In this document: positions 12,613 through 19,488 of the stretch, in pieces
Layout of the letters: each line of letters opens with the position of its first letter
How positions within the stretch are numbered: the stretch's first letter is position 1
Virus record (IMG/VR): IMGVR_UViG_3300027608_000139
Location: 1 to 25,584 of that record
Strand: one strand, 5' to 3'
Source of the DNA: a virus
Length of the DNA stretch: 25,584 nt
Notes under the pieces: generated by a model
Database searches by the model: none
Seen by the model: only the letters and a program-made list of their open reading frames with translations
What the model was told of the DNA's origin: nothing
Translations under genes and position numbers: made by a program

Positions 12613-12875
12613 TTACCTACCTTTTGAATTACTTCACTTTTATCACAATCTTTAACACGAACTAATAATGTATCGGTTTGATTTAGTGGTCGAACAAAAA
12701 AACATTCACCCTTAACAGACCAAACTAATTTATTTTGAATGCTCCCATCAAAGTTACCATTGACAGGTGAATTAATAAAATATGGAGTGTAATAGAATGT
12801 TAAACCAAACACAACAACTGCCACAAAAAACAAAGTTTTATTTGCTTGTAACCATTCATTAATTTTTTTAAACAT
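12609..12875 (-). CDS. Small membrane-anchored protein with periplasmic domain
   Basis: An 88-residue protein with one N-terminal membrane helix (about 14-35, TLFFVAVVVFGLTFYYTPYFI), preceded by a basic cytoplasmic start, and a roughly 50-residue likely periplasmic domain with two cysteines (CFF and KDC) that could form a disulfide. It overlaps genes on both sides. Function unknown; topology is the only inference the sequence allows. Confidence 0.72.
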   Translation of the reverse strand: MFKKINEWLQANKTLFFVAVVVFGLTFYYTPYFINSPVNGNFDGSIQNKLVWSVKGECFFVRPLNQTDTLLVRVKDCDKSEVIQKVGK

Positions 12876-13104
12876 GAAACATTCCTTGAGTGTATAATAC
12901 TAACATTATACTAAAAAACACAATTAAAGTCAACAATATTATGGTAAACTTATGAGATTCTTCTTGGTAATATTCCATCTCACGTTGAATCATTTCATGT
13001 TGAGCTTGTATCATATTTGGTACATCAGGTGCCATCATCTCGATGGTTTTTTGTGATGATTCCAATCGTTTTAAAGCCTGCCAATACCGATAATATGATA
13101 ACAT
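12868..13104 (-). CDS. Coiled-coil protein with C-terminal membrane anchor
   Basis: A 78-residue protein with a long charged helix (about 1-52, rich in Gln/Glu) followed by a hydrophobic helix (about 53-73, FTIILLTLIVFFSIMLVLY). The arrangement suggests a tail-anchored protein with a cytoplasmic coiled coil, or an N-out type depending on charge. It overlaps the membrane-anchored protein gene by 8 nt, and the two may act together. No family recognised. Confidence 0.72.
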   Translation of the reverse strand: MLSYYRYWQALKRLESSQKTIEMMAPDVPNMIQAQHEMIQREMEYYQEESHKFTIILLTLIVFFSIMLVLYTQGMFHV

Positions 13105-13107
13105 AAT

Positions 13108-13788
13108 TTAATCCCATAAGTTTTCATAATACTTACCAAACAATCTAAATGCATTACGCTTTCTTTCATTGTGTGCATTTAGTCCATCCCAATCAACCTT
13201 TGGTCCAGTATAATTTTCGTCCCAAGGCAACTTATCACCACAATCGGTGTAATCAAAGAATTTGGATTCCGGATCATCAGCAACTTTTTGTTCAAATGCC
13301 CAAATCATTTCATCGAGCACCCATGCCCAGCGTTTATGAATTAAATCATCGTGGTCCATATCCAACATTTGAATGTCAGGATTAGAATGGCGTTTTGATT
13401 TTGTTTTTCTTTTTGAACCACGCAACTCAGCAGGCACATCTTCATCATCAATCCATGGCGAACCATGAGTTTCTTCTTTTAATTGTTTGAGCATTGGTAG
13501 AATGATATAAGACAAAGTGTAATCCATTGACCATGTATCATAACGGTCAATTTTTACATATTTGATTGGTGGGCGAATAAAGTCGAGTACAACACGAATG
13601 GCCTCACAAATGGGTCTAACATACTTTGTGTATTTCTCAACCCATACAGGATGATCCACATAATCTTCATCGGCAATTACACCTTTACTACGACCACATT
13701 TACTCCAATCTGTCCAAAAAAAGATATACTCAAAAACAGTATGTGGAGAAATCCAATGGCTACGATAGCCACTTAAATAAACTTTCAC
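13108..13788 (-). CDS. Conserved phage protein of unknown function, 226 residues
   Basis: A 226-residue protein starting MKVYLSGYRSHWISPHTVFE. Recurrent features I recall from other phages are the KYVKIDRYDTWSMDYTLSYIILPMLKQLKE segment (about 79-108) and a later HKRWAWVLDEMIWAFEQ segment (about 151-167), each Trp-rich and strongly conserved. Basic residues (RGSKRKTKSKRH) lie between them. The GTG start overlaps the upstream stop (GTGA) and has GGAG 7 nt upstream. No enzymatic assignment is known to me. Confidence 0.8.
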   Translation of the reverse strand: MKVYLSGYRSHWISPHTVFEYIFFWTDWSKCGRSKGVIADEDYVDHPVWVEKYTKYVRPICEAIRVVLDFIRPPIKYVKIDRYDTWSMDYTLSYIILPMLKQLKEETHGSPWIDDEDVPAELRGSKRKTKSKRHSNPDIQMLDMDHDDLIHKRWAWVLDEMIWAFEQKVADDPESKFFDYTDCGDKLPWDENYTGPKVDWDGLNAHNERKRNAFRLFGKYYENLWD

Positions 13789-14300
13789 TTTTTATCTCCT
13801 GTTGGGAATGGCCAACTAGACGGTGCCAGTTCGCCATCAAATTCAATTGGTTTAAAATATCTATCATGCAATTCTTCCATGATAGTCATCACTTGTTCGG
13901 TATTTAATTCTGTATCTTCTAATCGTTCTTCTAAATCTAAAATTTCCCACTCATCTTTTTCTACATCATGCCATACCCAAATACAAACTTCTTCTTTTGG
14001 TCTATGTATCAGGCACCATGGAGTAAACTCGTGTTCAGGAAATACAAAGCCTTCGGTCAAAGCATTTTTGTGAATAAAGACGGCAAAAGATTCCATGTTC
14101 TTATTGCCGCCTTCAATATATTGATAAAGCGCACCCTCGCCTGTTTCAAGGTCACCATAACCATCAAAAATGATTTTCATTTCTTCGACACTTGAAACAT
14201 TTTCACCAATCTCTGATCCTTCATCAGAATCGTGGTACATGGCTTTTAGATGGTGCATTAACAATTCTTCAAATCGTTCATAATCATATTCGTATGGCAT
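13785..14300 (-). CDS. Unknown acidic phage protein, 171 residues
   Basis: A strongly acidic protein starting MPYEYDYERFEELLMHHLKAM, with a Trp-containing middle (CIWVWHDVEKDEWEILDLEERL) and no signal, membrane helix or catalytic motif. It is coupled to the downstream conserved 226-residue gene by a 4-nt overlap and sits 1 nt after the epimerase stop. No family is recognised. Confidence 0.72.
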   Translation of the reverse strand: MPYEYDYERFEELLMHHLKAMYHDSDEGSEIGENVSSVEEMKIIFDGYGDLETGEGALYQYIEGGNKNMESFAVFIHKNALTEGFVFPEHEFTPWCLIHRPKEEVCIWVWHDVEKDEWEILDLEERLEDTELNTEQVMTIMEELHDRYFKPIEFDGELAPSSWPFPTGDKK

Positions 14301-14301
14301 A

Positions 14302-15150
14302 CTATACTTTCAATAATTGTGATAATGTATAAACGGATTCCATATATGTAGAAGGATTATTCAATACACTATATTCTAAATCACCCGAGCGTCTTTGGCA
14401 ATAGTTTACTTGAAAATCGCAATTGTTTACCAGTTTAAAGGTGTCTACCATTTCCTTAACAGTATGACCTTTACCATGGCCTAAATTTTCTAATGAATTG
14501 GCAGGTGTTTTAATTGCCTTTTGAATAGAATGGCATATTTCATTCACATGAACATAATCTCTAACAGGTGTGCCATCTGGTGTATTGTAATCACCACCAT
14601 ATAAATTAAATACTCCTGTTTCTCTTGCTTTCATTAAGTTATACATCAACCCATCCATATTGGTGGGTGCAATCCCATCAGACCCAATCACATTATAAAA
14701 TCTGAATGAAGTGAAAGTTTTTGTATTTTCAATGCAATATCTTCCTACTATATCTTCAGCACATCTCTTACTCAAAGCATATGGGTTGATGGGATTAGCG
14801 GCTGTGCCTGTCGATGCAAACACAAAATTTTTGTAATTCAAATTCGTTAATACATTATGTGTACCATTAATATTGGTATCATAATACTCATATGGTTTTG
14901 TTACTGATTCATTTACTTTGACCAATGCAGCCAAATGAACCACGGTGTCAAACTCATCAGAATAACATAATTGATAACCATTCGTAATATCATATGAAAG
15001 AAAATGTTTGGGTAACAGATAATCATTCAAACATGGTTTGATATCAGTACCAAACACCTCGTATCCTTCCTTTTTGAGGAGCTTTACAAGGTGCTGGCCG
15101 ATATAACCAGAACTGCCGGTCACCAATATTCTTTTTGAATCAATCATCAT
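14302..15150 (-). CDS. NAD-dependent sugar-nucleotide epimerase (UDP-glucose 4-epimerase-like)
   Basis: A 282-residue extended short-chain dehydrogenase. The Rossmann motif TGSSGYIG (Gly12, Gly15, Gly18) binds NAD, VVHLAALVKV supplies the conserved HLAA, FASTG carries the catalytic Ser/Thr, and YALSK gives Tyr124 and Lys128. The C-terminal DGTPVRDYVHV is typical of GalE-like UDP-glucose/galactose 4-epimerases, though the protein is shorter than E. coli GalE (338), with a reduced C-terminal domain. It may change sugar precursors for host surface or virion glycans, or for DNA modification. No glycosyltransferase is visible nearby. Its start overlaps the upstream stop by 11 nt. Confidence 0.85.
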   Translation of the reverse strand: MMIDSKRILVTGSSGYIGQHLVKLLKKEGYEVFGTDIKPCLNDYLLPKHFLSYDITNGYQLCYSDEFDTVVHLAALVKVNESVTKPYEYYDTNINGTHNVLTNLNYKNFVFASTGTAANPINPYALSKRCAEDIVGRYCIENTKTFTSFRFYNVIGSDGIAPTNMDGLMYNLMKARETGVFNLYGGDYNTPDGTPVRDYVHVNEICHSIQKAIKTPANSLENLGHGKGHTVKEMVDTFKLVNNCDFQVNYCQRRSGDLEYSVLNNPSTYMESVYTLSQLLKV

Positions 15151-15433
15151 ATCCTTCAGCCCAAGTTATTTTGGGATTATTTCTTTCATACAATTCAACC
15201 AAATCTTTTAAATTCCACATGAAATCGGTTTCAAAGGTATCTAACCATTTACTAAATCTACCCCAATCTTCAGCAAGCATTGGTGATAAACCAATCTCAT
15301 CACCAAATTGTCCTAAATCTTCACCACGACAATCAATACGGCCAGCAGCATAAGTCCAAAGCTCAAGGCCTCGTTCTTCATACCATTGCTTATTGATTGG
15401 TCCCATCCAGTTGGTACTATACCTCACAGGCAT
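15140..15433 (-). CDS. Unknown phage protein, 97 residues
   Basis: A 97-residue, Trp- and acid-rich protein (MPVRYSTNWMGPINKQWYEERG, then GRIDCRGEDL, then LSPMLAEDWGRFSKWLDTF). It resembles small phage proteins of unknown role that I have seen with the same MGPxNxxWYxxRGL-type opening. It overlaps both neighbours (17 and 11 nt). No function can be assigned. Confidence 0.75.
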   Translation of the reverse strand: MPVRYSTNWMGPINKQWYEERGLELWTYAAGRIDCRGEDLGQFGDEIGLSPMLAEDWGRFSKWLDTFETDFMWNLKDLVELYERNNPKITWAEGYDD

Positions 15434-15749
15434 AATTTAATTCCTTCCAATTTGTATTCTCAGGCATTATTTCAATTTCGTATTCGGCCTTATCAATGAA
15501 ATTGGCTAATACGCTGCCGCCATAGCCGTTGGTGCCATAGCAATTCTTATGACAACGATATACCGATCCAGAGGTACCATGAAATTCATAATAGTCATCT
15601 ACCAATTCAACTTTAACAATACCGCTATTGAATTGCCACGAATCAGAACCAAGATACCCTCCATACCAGCAGGCAAATACTTTATACAATGGTTCTTTAT
15701 CTGTTGTAATCTTCACAACAAGCCATCTATCAGGCGTATAATCACTCAT
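15417..15749 (-). CDS. Unknown phage protein, 110 residues
   Basis: A beta-rich 110-residue protein (MSDYTPDRWLVVKITTDKE, then YKVFACWYGGYLGSDSWQFNSG, then SGSVYRCHKNCYG). Four Cys/His residues occur in the middle without a classic zinc spacing. The ATG at 15749 overlaps the upstream stop (ATGAGTGA) and is preferred over an ATG 15 nt earlier. The WxxNSGIVKV type of segment recurs in phage proteins of unknown function. Confidence 0.75.
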   Translation of the reverse strand: MSDYTPDRWLVVKITTDKEPLYKVFACWYGGYLGSDSWQFNSGIVKVELVDDYYEFHGTSGSVYRCHKNCYGTNGYGGSVLANFIDKAEYEIEIMPENTNWKELNYACEV

Positions 15750-16095
15750 TTTCTTTTTTCTCAATCTTAATCATTTTACCATCCATGAATAGAGCTTTAT
15801 ATTCTATCCATGCATCTTGTTTCCACGATTCATGTTTATCTTCTAGTGCAGCACGATAAAATCGGATTAAACCATCAAAATCATGGCAACACACCCAGCG
15901 TTCATTAAACTGCCTGAGGTGGCCACCAAGAAATCCTTCGCCATCTACCCATTCAGCATCATAATCTTCATGCCACAAGAATAAATGACCAGAATCTCCG
16001 TTATAATCAATCTTATATTTGTCCAACATTTGGCAAGGAGTATCTTTCGTCTGATACTCCTGTCCTTGATAGTGTATGTAGTCAAACATTCCCAT
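15742..16095 (-). CDS. Conserved phage protein of unknown function, 117 residues
   Basis: A 117-residue protein starting MGMFDYIHYQGQEYQTKDTP. The MGMFDxIxxxGxEYQTKDT opening is a recurrent phage pattern in my memory, followed by a Trp/Asp-rich middle (LFLWHEDYDAEWVDGEG) and a helical end with IEKKENE. It begins right at the end of the phosphoesterase gene. No enzymatic motif is seen. Confidence 0.78.
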   Translation of the reverse strand: MGMFDYIHYQGQEYQTKDTPCQMLDKYKIDYNGDSGHLFLWHEDYDAEWVDGEGFLGGHLRQFNERWVCCHDFDGLIRFYRAALEDKHESWKQDAWIEYKALFMDGKMIKIEKKENE

Positions 16096-16971
16096 TTAAA
16101 TCTCCAAATATCTCAATTTAAATTCTTTTGCTCTTTGTTCATGGCCAATATAACCACGAGGATTACAAACTACTCTTGTATCACCAATCATATAATCAGA
16201 TACATTATGCATATGACCATGAGTCCACAATTTAATCTGTGGTCTATCTAAAATAAAATCAGATAAATCAGAAGCAAACGCACCGTTCATTAGTGTATCA
16301 TGCTTATAACACTCAGCAATACTAATTGGTGATGGTGCATGGTGTGTTACCACAACATACTGTTTTGTTTTATTCTCAGTAGCAATCTTTATGTAGTCTA
16401 ACATTTTCTTGTGGTCTTCCACAGAATCTTCTGGTGACCACTTTGAAGGTGACTGATAATGATCCACAGTTTTAACAACTAGTGTGCCATCTTCGTTACG
16501 CTCACTCTCATGGTAAACATTTCTTTTATGTTGAACCATACGATTACTATTTTTAATTACTTGAAAATCACTCATACCTTTACTGCAATGCCATAAGGTC
16601 AATGGATCACCTTTGTTCATATCAGTCCATAACGTACCAGCAACAAAGGTCACACCATCATGTTCCCATGTTTCTTTCTCAAGTAAATGAATATTTGGTA
16701 AATCAGCCAACTCAGCTTTTAATCTATCATAGGTATCAATAATATCAAAATTATAATGCTCGTGATTACCCATAATGTAAACCACATGAGGAAATTGAAA
16801 CGAACAACGCTTAAAGAAATCTTTAACCATCATTCTTTCTTTTGGTTTATTCTTGAATTGACTGGCGGTACAGATATCACCACTCAAAATTAAAACGTCA
16901 GCATTCTCCTCATTCTTTAAAAGAATGTCGCCAAATTCTAAATGAATATCAGATGCTAACGATATTTTCAT
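16096..16971 (-). CDS. Calcineurin-like metallophosphoesterase
   Basis: A 291-residue two-metal phosphoesterase. The motifs are complete and in order: SDIHLEF (Asp8, His10), LSGDI (Asp32), GNHEHYN (Asn69, His70), VVTHHAPSP (His) and THGHMH (His-x-His). Such enzymes hydrolyse phosphomono- or diesters, and in phages may act on nucleotides, RNA ends or signalling molecules. The THGHMHNVSDY ending and overall length match the bacterial/phage metallophosphatase group, but the substrate cannot be inferred. It overlaps the previous gene by a single base. Confidence 0.9.
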   Translation of the reverse strand: MKISLASDIHLEFGDILLKNEENADVLILSGDICTASQFKNKPKERMMVKDFFKRCSFQFPHVVYIMGNHEHYNFDIIDTYDRLKAELADLPNIHLLEKETWEHDGVTFVAGTLWTDMNKGDPLTLWHCSKGMSDFQVIKNSNRMVQHKRNVYHESERNEDGTLVVKTVDHYQSPSKWSPEDSVEDHKKMLDYIKIATENKTKQYVVVTHHAPSPISIAECYKHDTLMNGAFASDLSDFILDRPQIKLWTHGHMHNVSDYMIGDTRVVCNPRGYIGHEQRAKEFKLRYLEI

Positions 16972-17204
16972 TAATGTACCAGTTTGTTTTCTCGTTCTGT
17001 TTTGTGTATAACATCTTTTGGTGACTCCAAAAGCTTTATGTAATCTTCTTCAATATTGCTTTGTTTGGCTATCCATGTTAAACGAGCCAAAATCACGGCA
17101 ATCAAATTGAGTGGATGAATTTCAAATGTAGTCAACCACTTTAATAATTCAGTATCAATATCTAGTGATAGTTGCTCTAACTTATCATCATTAAATTGGG
17201 CCAT
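16971..17204 (-). CDS. Unknown phage protein, 77 residues
   Basis: A 77-residue helical protein (MAQFNDDKLEQLSLDIDTEL, then LIAVILARLTWIAKQ, then LLESPKDVIHKTERENKLVH). The middle is hydrophobic but too short and interrupted for a clear membrane helix. It overlaps the membrane protein gene upstream by 14 nt. No family recognised. Confidence 0.7.
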   Translation of the reverse strand: MAQFNDDKLEQLSLDIDTELLKWLTTFEIHPLNLIAVILARLTWIAKQSNIEEDYIKLLESPKDVIHKTERENKLVH

Positions 17205-17643
17205 GTTTCACCTTTATCATTTGGCCATTTTTCCATTGATTACGCCATTTGACTGGTTCGGCATTGTTTTCACGGTCACGCCAGAGTGCCGCACATTGTG
17301 ATTGTGTTAAACCACCATACACATTGCAATCTTCCATAAACAACTGTTGGTCAGTTTTGGGTTTTGTTTCAGGTTTGGCCGCAACCACAGGTGGTTGTGG
17401 TTTAACTTCTTCCCACTTTGGTTCTTCATTGATAACTGGTGTTTTTACTGCAGCCACTTCAACAGATTTATTATCATTCTTCGATGGCATGGCGAACACG
17501 ACAACACAAAATACTATGCCAATACCAGTAACAATAAATCGCCAGTACATGCCAACCAAAAAGATGGCAATAGCAGCAACAATTATAATCTGTAATACAC
17601 CGGTCGTTAAACCTACTTCAGCTAAATTATCAAATAATTCCAT
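17191..17643 (-). CDS. Membrane protein with Pro-rich linker and soluble C-terminal part
   Basis: A 150-residue protein with two adjacent hydrophobic helices (about 17-35 and 36-53), a Pro/Lys/Glu-rich linker (about 57-97) and a C-terminal domain with two cysteines (EDCNVYGGLTQSQCAALWRDR). The two-helix hairpin plus extended linker could span the inner membrane and reach into the periplasm. It follows the lipoprotein gene by 2 nt, and the two could work together in the envelope, for example in lysis or superinfection exclusion, but no sequence signature proves this. Confidence 0.72.
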   Translation of the reverse strand: MELFDNLAEVGLTTGVLQIIIVAAIAIFLVGMYWRFIVTGIGIVFCVVVFAMPSKNDNKSVEVAAVKTPVINEEPKWEEVKPQPPVVAAKPETKPKTDQQLFMEDCNVYGGLTQSQCAALWRDRENNAEPVKWRNQWKNGQMIKVKHGPI

Positions 17644-17645
17644 GA

Positions 17646-17888
17646 TTACTTTTTCTCAGGATATGGTTCACAATGTACATTGATTGGTACTAATACTTTA
17701 CCAGAATCAGTTTTCTTTACAACATACTCAACATTTGGCCTCATACCAGCGCCAACACAATCTTTATTGTATTTGATGACATCAGTATTTGCCAATGCTT
17801 TAGGTCCTTCGTAACCAGAGAGTTTTGGTGTTGAACTGCAACCAATCAATAACAATATCAAACTACTAACTGCTATGCTTTTTTTCAC
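17646..17888 (-). CDS. Small phage lipoprotein
   Basis: An 80-residue protein with a short basic N-terminus, a hydrophobic core (IAVSSLILLLIG) and lipobox LLIGC with Cys17, predicting lipid attachment after signal peptidase II cleavage. The mature domain has two more cysteines (KDC and HCEPYPEKK). The start is GTG, chosen because GGAG lies 7 nt upstream. It implies a Gram-negative-type envelope. Being next to the two-helix membrane protein makes an envelope pair possible, but it lacks the Pro-rich makeup of classic Rz1 spanins. Confidence 0.8.
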   Translation of the reverse strand: MKKSIAVSSLILLLIGCSSTPKLSGYEGPKALANTDVIKYNKDCVGAGMRPNVEYVVKKTDSGKVLVPINVHCEPYPEKK

Positions 17889-18087
17889 TTTTTAACTCCA
17901 TAATGTGTTTAATAACTTCTTTTGCTTGAATCATATCAGATTTAGATAAAGCCGATTCAATCAATGATTCACTAAGCGATTCTTCTTTAGAACGATTCAA
18001 CAACCATTGCATAAACAAATTTGCTTCCGATTTATCATAAAAATTTTTAATGGGTTTGCCATTCATTCTTACTGTATAAAGAATCAT
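17866..18087 (-). CDS. Unknown phage protein, 73 residues
   Basis: A 73-residue helical, Ser/Glu/Lys-rich protein (MILYTVRMNGKPIKNFYDKSEANLF, then SKEESLSESLIESALSKSDM, then KEVIKHIMELKSEKKHSS). The first 25 residues look like two beta-strands followed by helices. It overlaps the 42-residue membrane protein by an ATGA junction and the lipoprotein by 23 nt. Function unknown. Confidence 0.7.
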   Translation of the reverse strand: MILYTVRMNGKPIKNFYDKSEANLFMQWLLNRSKEESLSESLIESALSKSDMIQAKEVIKHIMELKSEKKHSS

Positions 18088-18212
18088 TTTTCAACACTCA
18101 CATTAATTGATTTGACCTTATCGATACCACCATCTAAGGCTTGTGCAATACCAGTAAAACCTACTGTACCAACAAAAAATCCTAAAACACAACCAATAAC
18201 AAAATTAATCAT
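18084..18212 (-). CDS. Small membrane protein, 42 residues
   Basis: A 42-residue protein with one membrane helix (residues 2-22, INFVIGCVLGFFVGTVGFTG) and a short soluble tail (GIDKVKSINVSVEK). The ATG is preceded by AAAGGA, and the stop overlaps the next start in an ATGA junction. It is the first gene after the promoter at 18240-18267, so it heads an operon. Glycine-rich spacing in the helix could favour helix packing. Function unknown. Confidence 0.72.
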   Translation of the reverse strand: MINFVIGCVLGFFVGTVGFTGIAQALDGGIDKVKSINVSVEK

Positions 18213-18239
18213 ATAAATTCCTTTCTCACTTTAAAAACC

Positions 18240-18267
18240 ATTATATCACAACCATGGAATAATACAA
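18240..18267 (-). promoter_or_regulatory. Promoter with 16-bp spacer (palindrome class)
   Basis: On the minus strand, TTGTAT (18267-18262), 16 bp and TATAAT (18245-18240), continuing as TATAATGGT. An 18-bp palindrome ends exactly 5 nt upstream of the -35 box. The same layout recurs at 20946-20996 and 24185-24235. Confidence 0.75.
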
Positions 18268-18272
18268 CCATC

Positions 18273-18290
18273 TGTTGTGTGGATACAACA
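18273..18290. promoter_or_regulatory. 18-bp palindrome, operator-like (copy 1)
   Basis: TGTTGTGTGGATACAACA, arms TGTTGT and ACAACA with a G-T-extended middle. It abuts the stop codon of the upstream gene (18291) and ends 5 nt from the -35 box. No T-run follows on either strand, so it is unlikely to be a terminator. Confidence 0.7.
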
Positions 18291-18509
18291 CTACTCAGGC
18301 CTCAATTCCAACTTACCAATACCAATATATTCTTCAATGGACTTCTTTAGGTTGCGCTTGGAGGTTGATGGTGGTATGAACACATAGTCCCGATGGTCGC
18401 CTGTTTTGGCACTTAGGATCTCGTTTAGGTAGGTCAAAGCATCAATTGGATTATTGAACTCTTTGAGACCTACATTATTCATCAAATTTGGTTTTGCAAT
18501 ATATTTCAC
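18291..18509 (-). CDS. Unknown phage protein, 72 residues
   Basis: A 72-residue protein (MKYIAKPNLMNNVGLKEFN, then LTYLNEILSAKTGDHRDYVFIPP, then a basic helix SKRNLKKSIEEYIG). The GTG start overlaps the upstream stop by 4 nt (GTGA). It may be nucleic-acid-binding, given the basic helix, but no family is recognised. Its stop codon abuts the palindrome at 18273-18290, so it ends an operon. Confidence 0.7.
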   Translation of the reverse strand: MKYIAKPNLMNNVGLKEFNNPIDALTYLNEILSAKTGDHRDYVFIPPSTSKRNLKKSIEEYIGIGKLELRPE

Positions 18510-18832
18510 TTTTTACCTTTTTCTTTTTTCATTAATTGTTCACGTAATGCGGCACATTCTTCTTCAAGCATTTTATTCTTACGAACTTCTGCCATCATTA
18601 CATCTTCAAACAAACTCCACAATTTCTGAAATTTAACATCATAAACATGAGCAAGGCTCTGCACATGATTTGAAACTGTGTATTCATTATCATGTTCTAC
18701 CCAGCCCTCAAATAAACCTTCATCGAGCTCTTTAAGGTCATCAACTATTCCCCAACATTTGATAATTTGTTGTTCAAAATCAAATCGGTCACTAGGTGCT
18801 TTTTGGTCACCAGCCATATGATGGTCACTCAT
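18506..18832 (-). CDS. Unknown phage protein with coiled-coil C-terminus, 108 residues
   Basis: A 108-residue protein whose N-terminus is disordered (MSDHHMAGDQKAPSDRFDFE), followed by helical segments with Trp-rich parts (IIKCWGIVDDLKELDEGLFEGWVEH). The last third is a Lys/Glu heptad-like coiled coil (MMAEVRKNKMLEEECAALREQ). Similar phage proteins of this size occur in T4-like genomes as I recall. The start overlaps the upstream gene by 8 nt (ATGAGTGA). Confidence 0.78.
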   Translation of the reverse strand: MSDHHMAGDQKAPSDRFDFEQQIIKCWGIVDDLKELDEGLFEGWVEHDNEYTVSNHVQSLAHVYDVKFQKLWSLFEDVMMAEVRKNKMLEEECAALREQLMKKEKGKK

Positions 18833-18986
18833 AACTTTTCATCCATTCCAATAATATGATTTTTGCTTCTCTGTGTTCAATGCCAAATGCCTGTTGCAAA
18901 TATGGTGAGGCACCAAACATATTGGTTACACCAGTTTCACGTAGTGTATTCAAATACTCAAACATTTCTTCTTTATCGATTGTCAT
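18825..18986 (-). CDS. Small conserved phage protein, 53 residues
   Basis: A 53-residue protein (MTIDKEEMFEYLNTLRETGV, then TNMFGASPYLQQAFGIEHREA, then KIILLEWMKSYE). The LRETGxTNMFGAxPYLQxxFG...LLEWM pattern is one I recall from many phages, always unnamed. The stop lies inside the next start (ATGAGTGA), showing coupling. It is the first gene after the hairpin terminator at 19002-19062. It resembles a short helical regulatory or adaptor protein; its function is unknown. Confidence 0.8.
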   Translation of the reverse strand: MTIDKEEMFEYLNTLRETGVTNMFGASPYLQQAFGIEHREAKIILLEWMKSYE

Positions 18987-19001
18987 AGATTTCCATAATA
19001 T

Positions 19002-19062
19002 AAAAAGGTGCCATCATATAGCTCGAGCGTTTCACAACGAGTCTAAACGACTATATGATAGC
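19002..19062 (-). terminator. Long imperfect hairpin with T-run; terminator or structured leader RNA
   Basis: A 12-bp stem on the minus strand (GCTATCATATAG at 19062-19051 with CTATATGATGGC at 19021-19010, one G-T pair) closes a 29-nt loop that can form a further CGTTT/AAACG helix. TTTTT follows at about 19007-19002. It lies 7 nt downstream of the winged-helix gene stop (19070) and 15 nt upstream of the 53-residue gene. It can work as a terminator with read-through, or as a structured regulatory leader. Confidence 0.65.
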
Positions 19063-19069
19063 GGAGAGA

Positions 19070-19405
19070 TTAAGCTGTAACAGATTGCTGCACAACAACT
19101 GGTTTTACAGGTGTTGCTTTAGTTTGTAACTGTTGGTTGCCTTTGAATCGACCATTAGAATCGAACTGGTCAAAGTTAACCAATTGATATGCCTTTACTT
19201 TACGGCCATCTTTAATTACTTTCACAATACCACCATCTTTACGAATGTTATAGATGTTGGTTGAGAGGCGATACAATACTGATTCTTGGTCTGTGCCTTT
19301 GAATACTGTTTCGATTTCAGCAGGACTCACAGGTTTGCCTGACAACATTACTTGGGTAATTTTCTCATGACGGTTTACCTTACCTTTGCGAACTGTTAAT
19401 GCCAT
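19070..19405 (-). CDS. Winged-helix-like small protein, possible DNA-binding regulator
   Basis: A 111-residue protein, basic at the N-terminus (MALTVRKGKVNRHEKITQVML), followed by a helix-turn-helix-like stretch (SPAEIETVFKGTDQESVLYRLSTNIYNIRKDG) and a beta-wing-like IVKVIKDGRKVKAYQLV. The VLYRLSTxIxxIRKxGGIVKVIKDGRKVxxYQL pattern recurs in T4-like phage proteins that I recall. The C-terminus is a Gln/Thr/Pro-rich tail. DNA binding is inferred from fold appearance. It has its own sigma70-like promoter with a 55-nt leader and a strong AGGAG site. It is a candidate partner for the palindromes described below, but no direct link is visible. Confidence 0.72.
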   Translation of the reverse strand: MALTVRKGKVNRHEKITQVMLSGKPVSPAEIETVFKGTDQESVLYRLSTNIYNIRKDGGIVKVIKDGRKVKAYQLVNFDQFDSNGRFKGNQQLQTKATPVKPVVVQQSVTA

Positions 19406-19459
19406 TGTAATACTCCTAATAAATTAATAATATAAAAACTTCTCACTTGCTACACCACC

Positions 19460-19488
19460 ATTATACTACACTTGAGATTGGTTGGCAA
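19460..19488 (-). promoter_or_regulatory. Sigma70-like promoter of the winged-helix gene
   Basis: On the minus strand, TTGCCA (19488-19483), a 17-bp spacer and TATAAT (19465-19460), again continuing TATAATGGT. It overlaps the end of the AAA+ ATPase gene. GGTTG-C-CAACC around the -35 box is a small palindrome, but the 18-bp operator-like palindrome is absent here. Confidence 0.75.
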
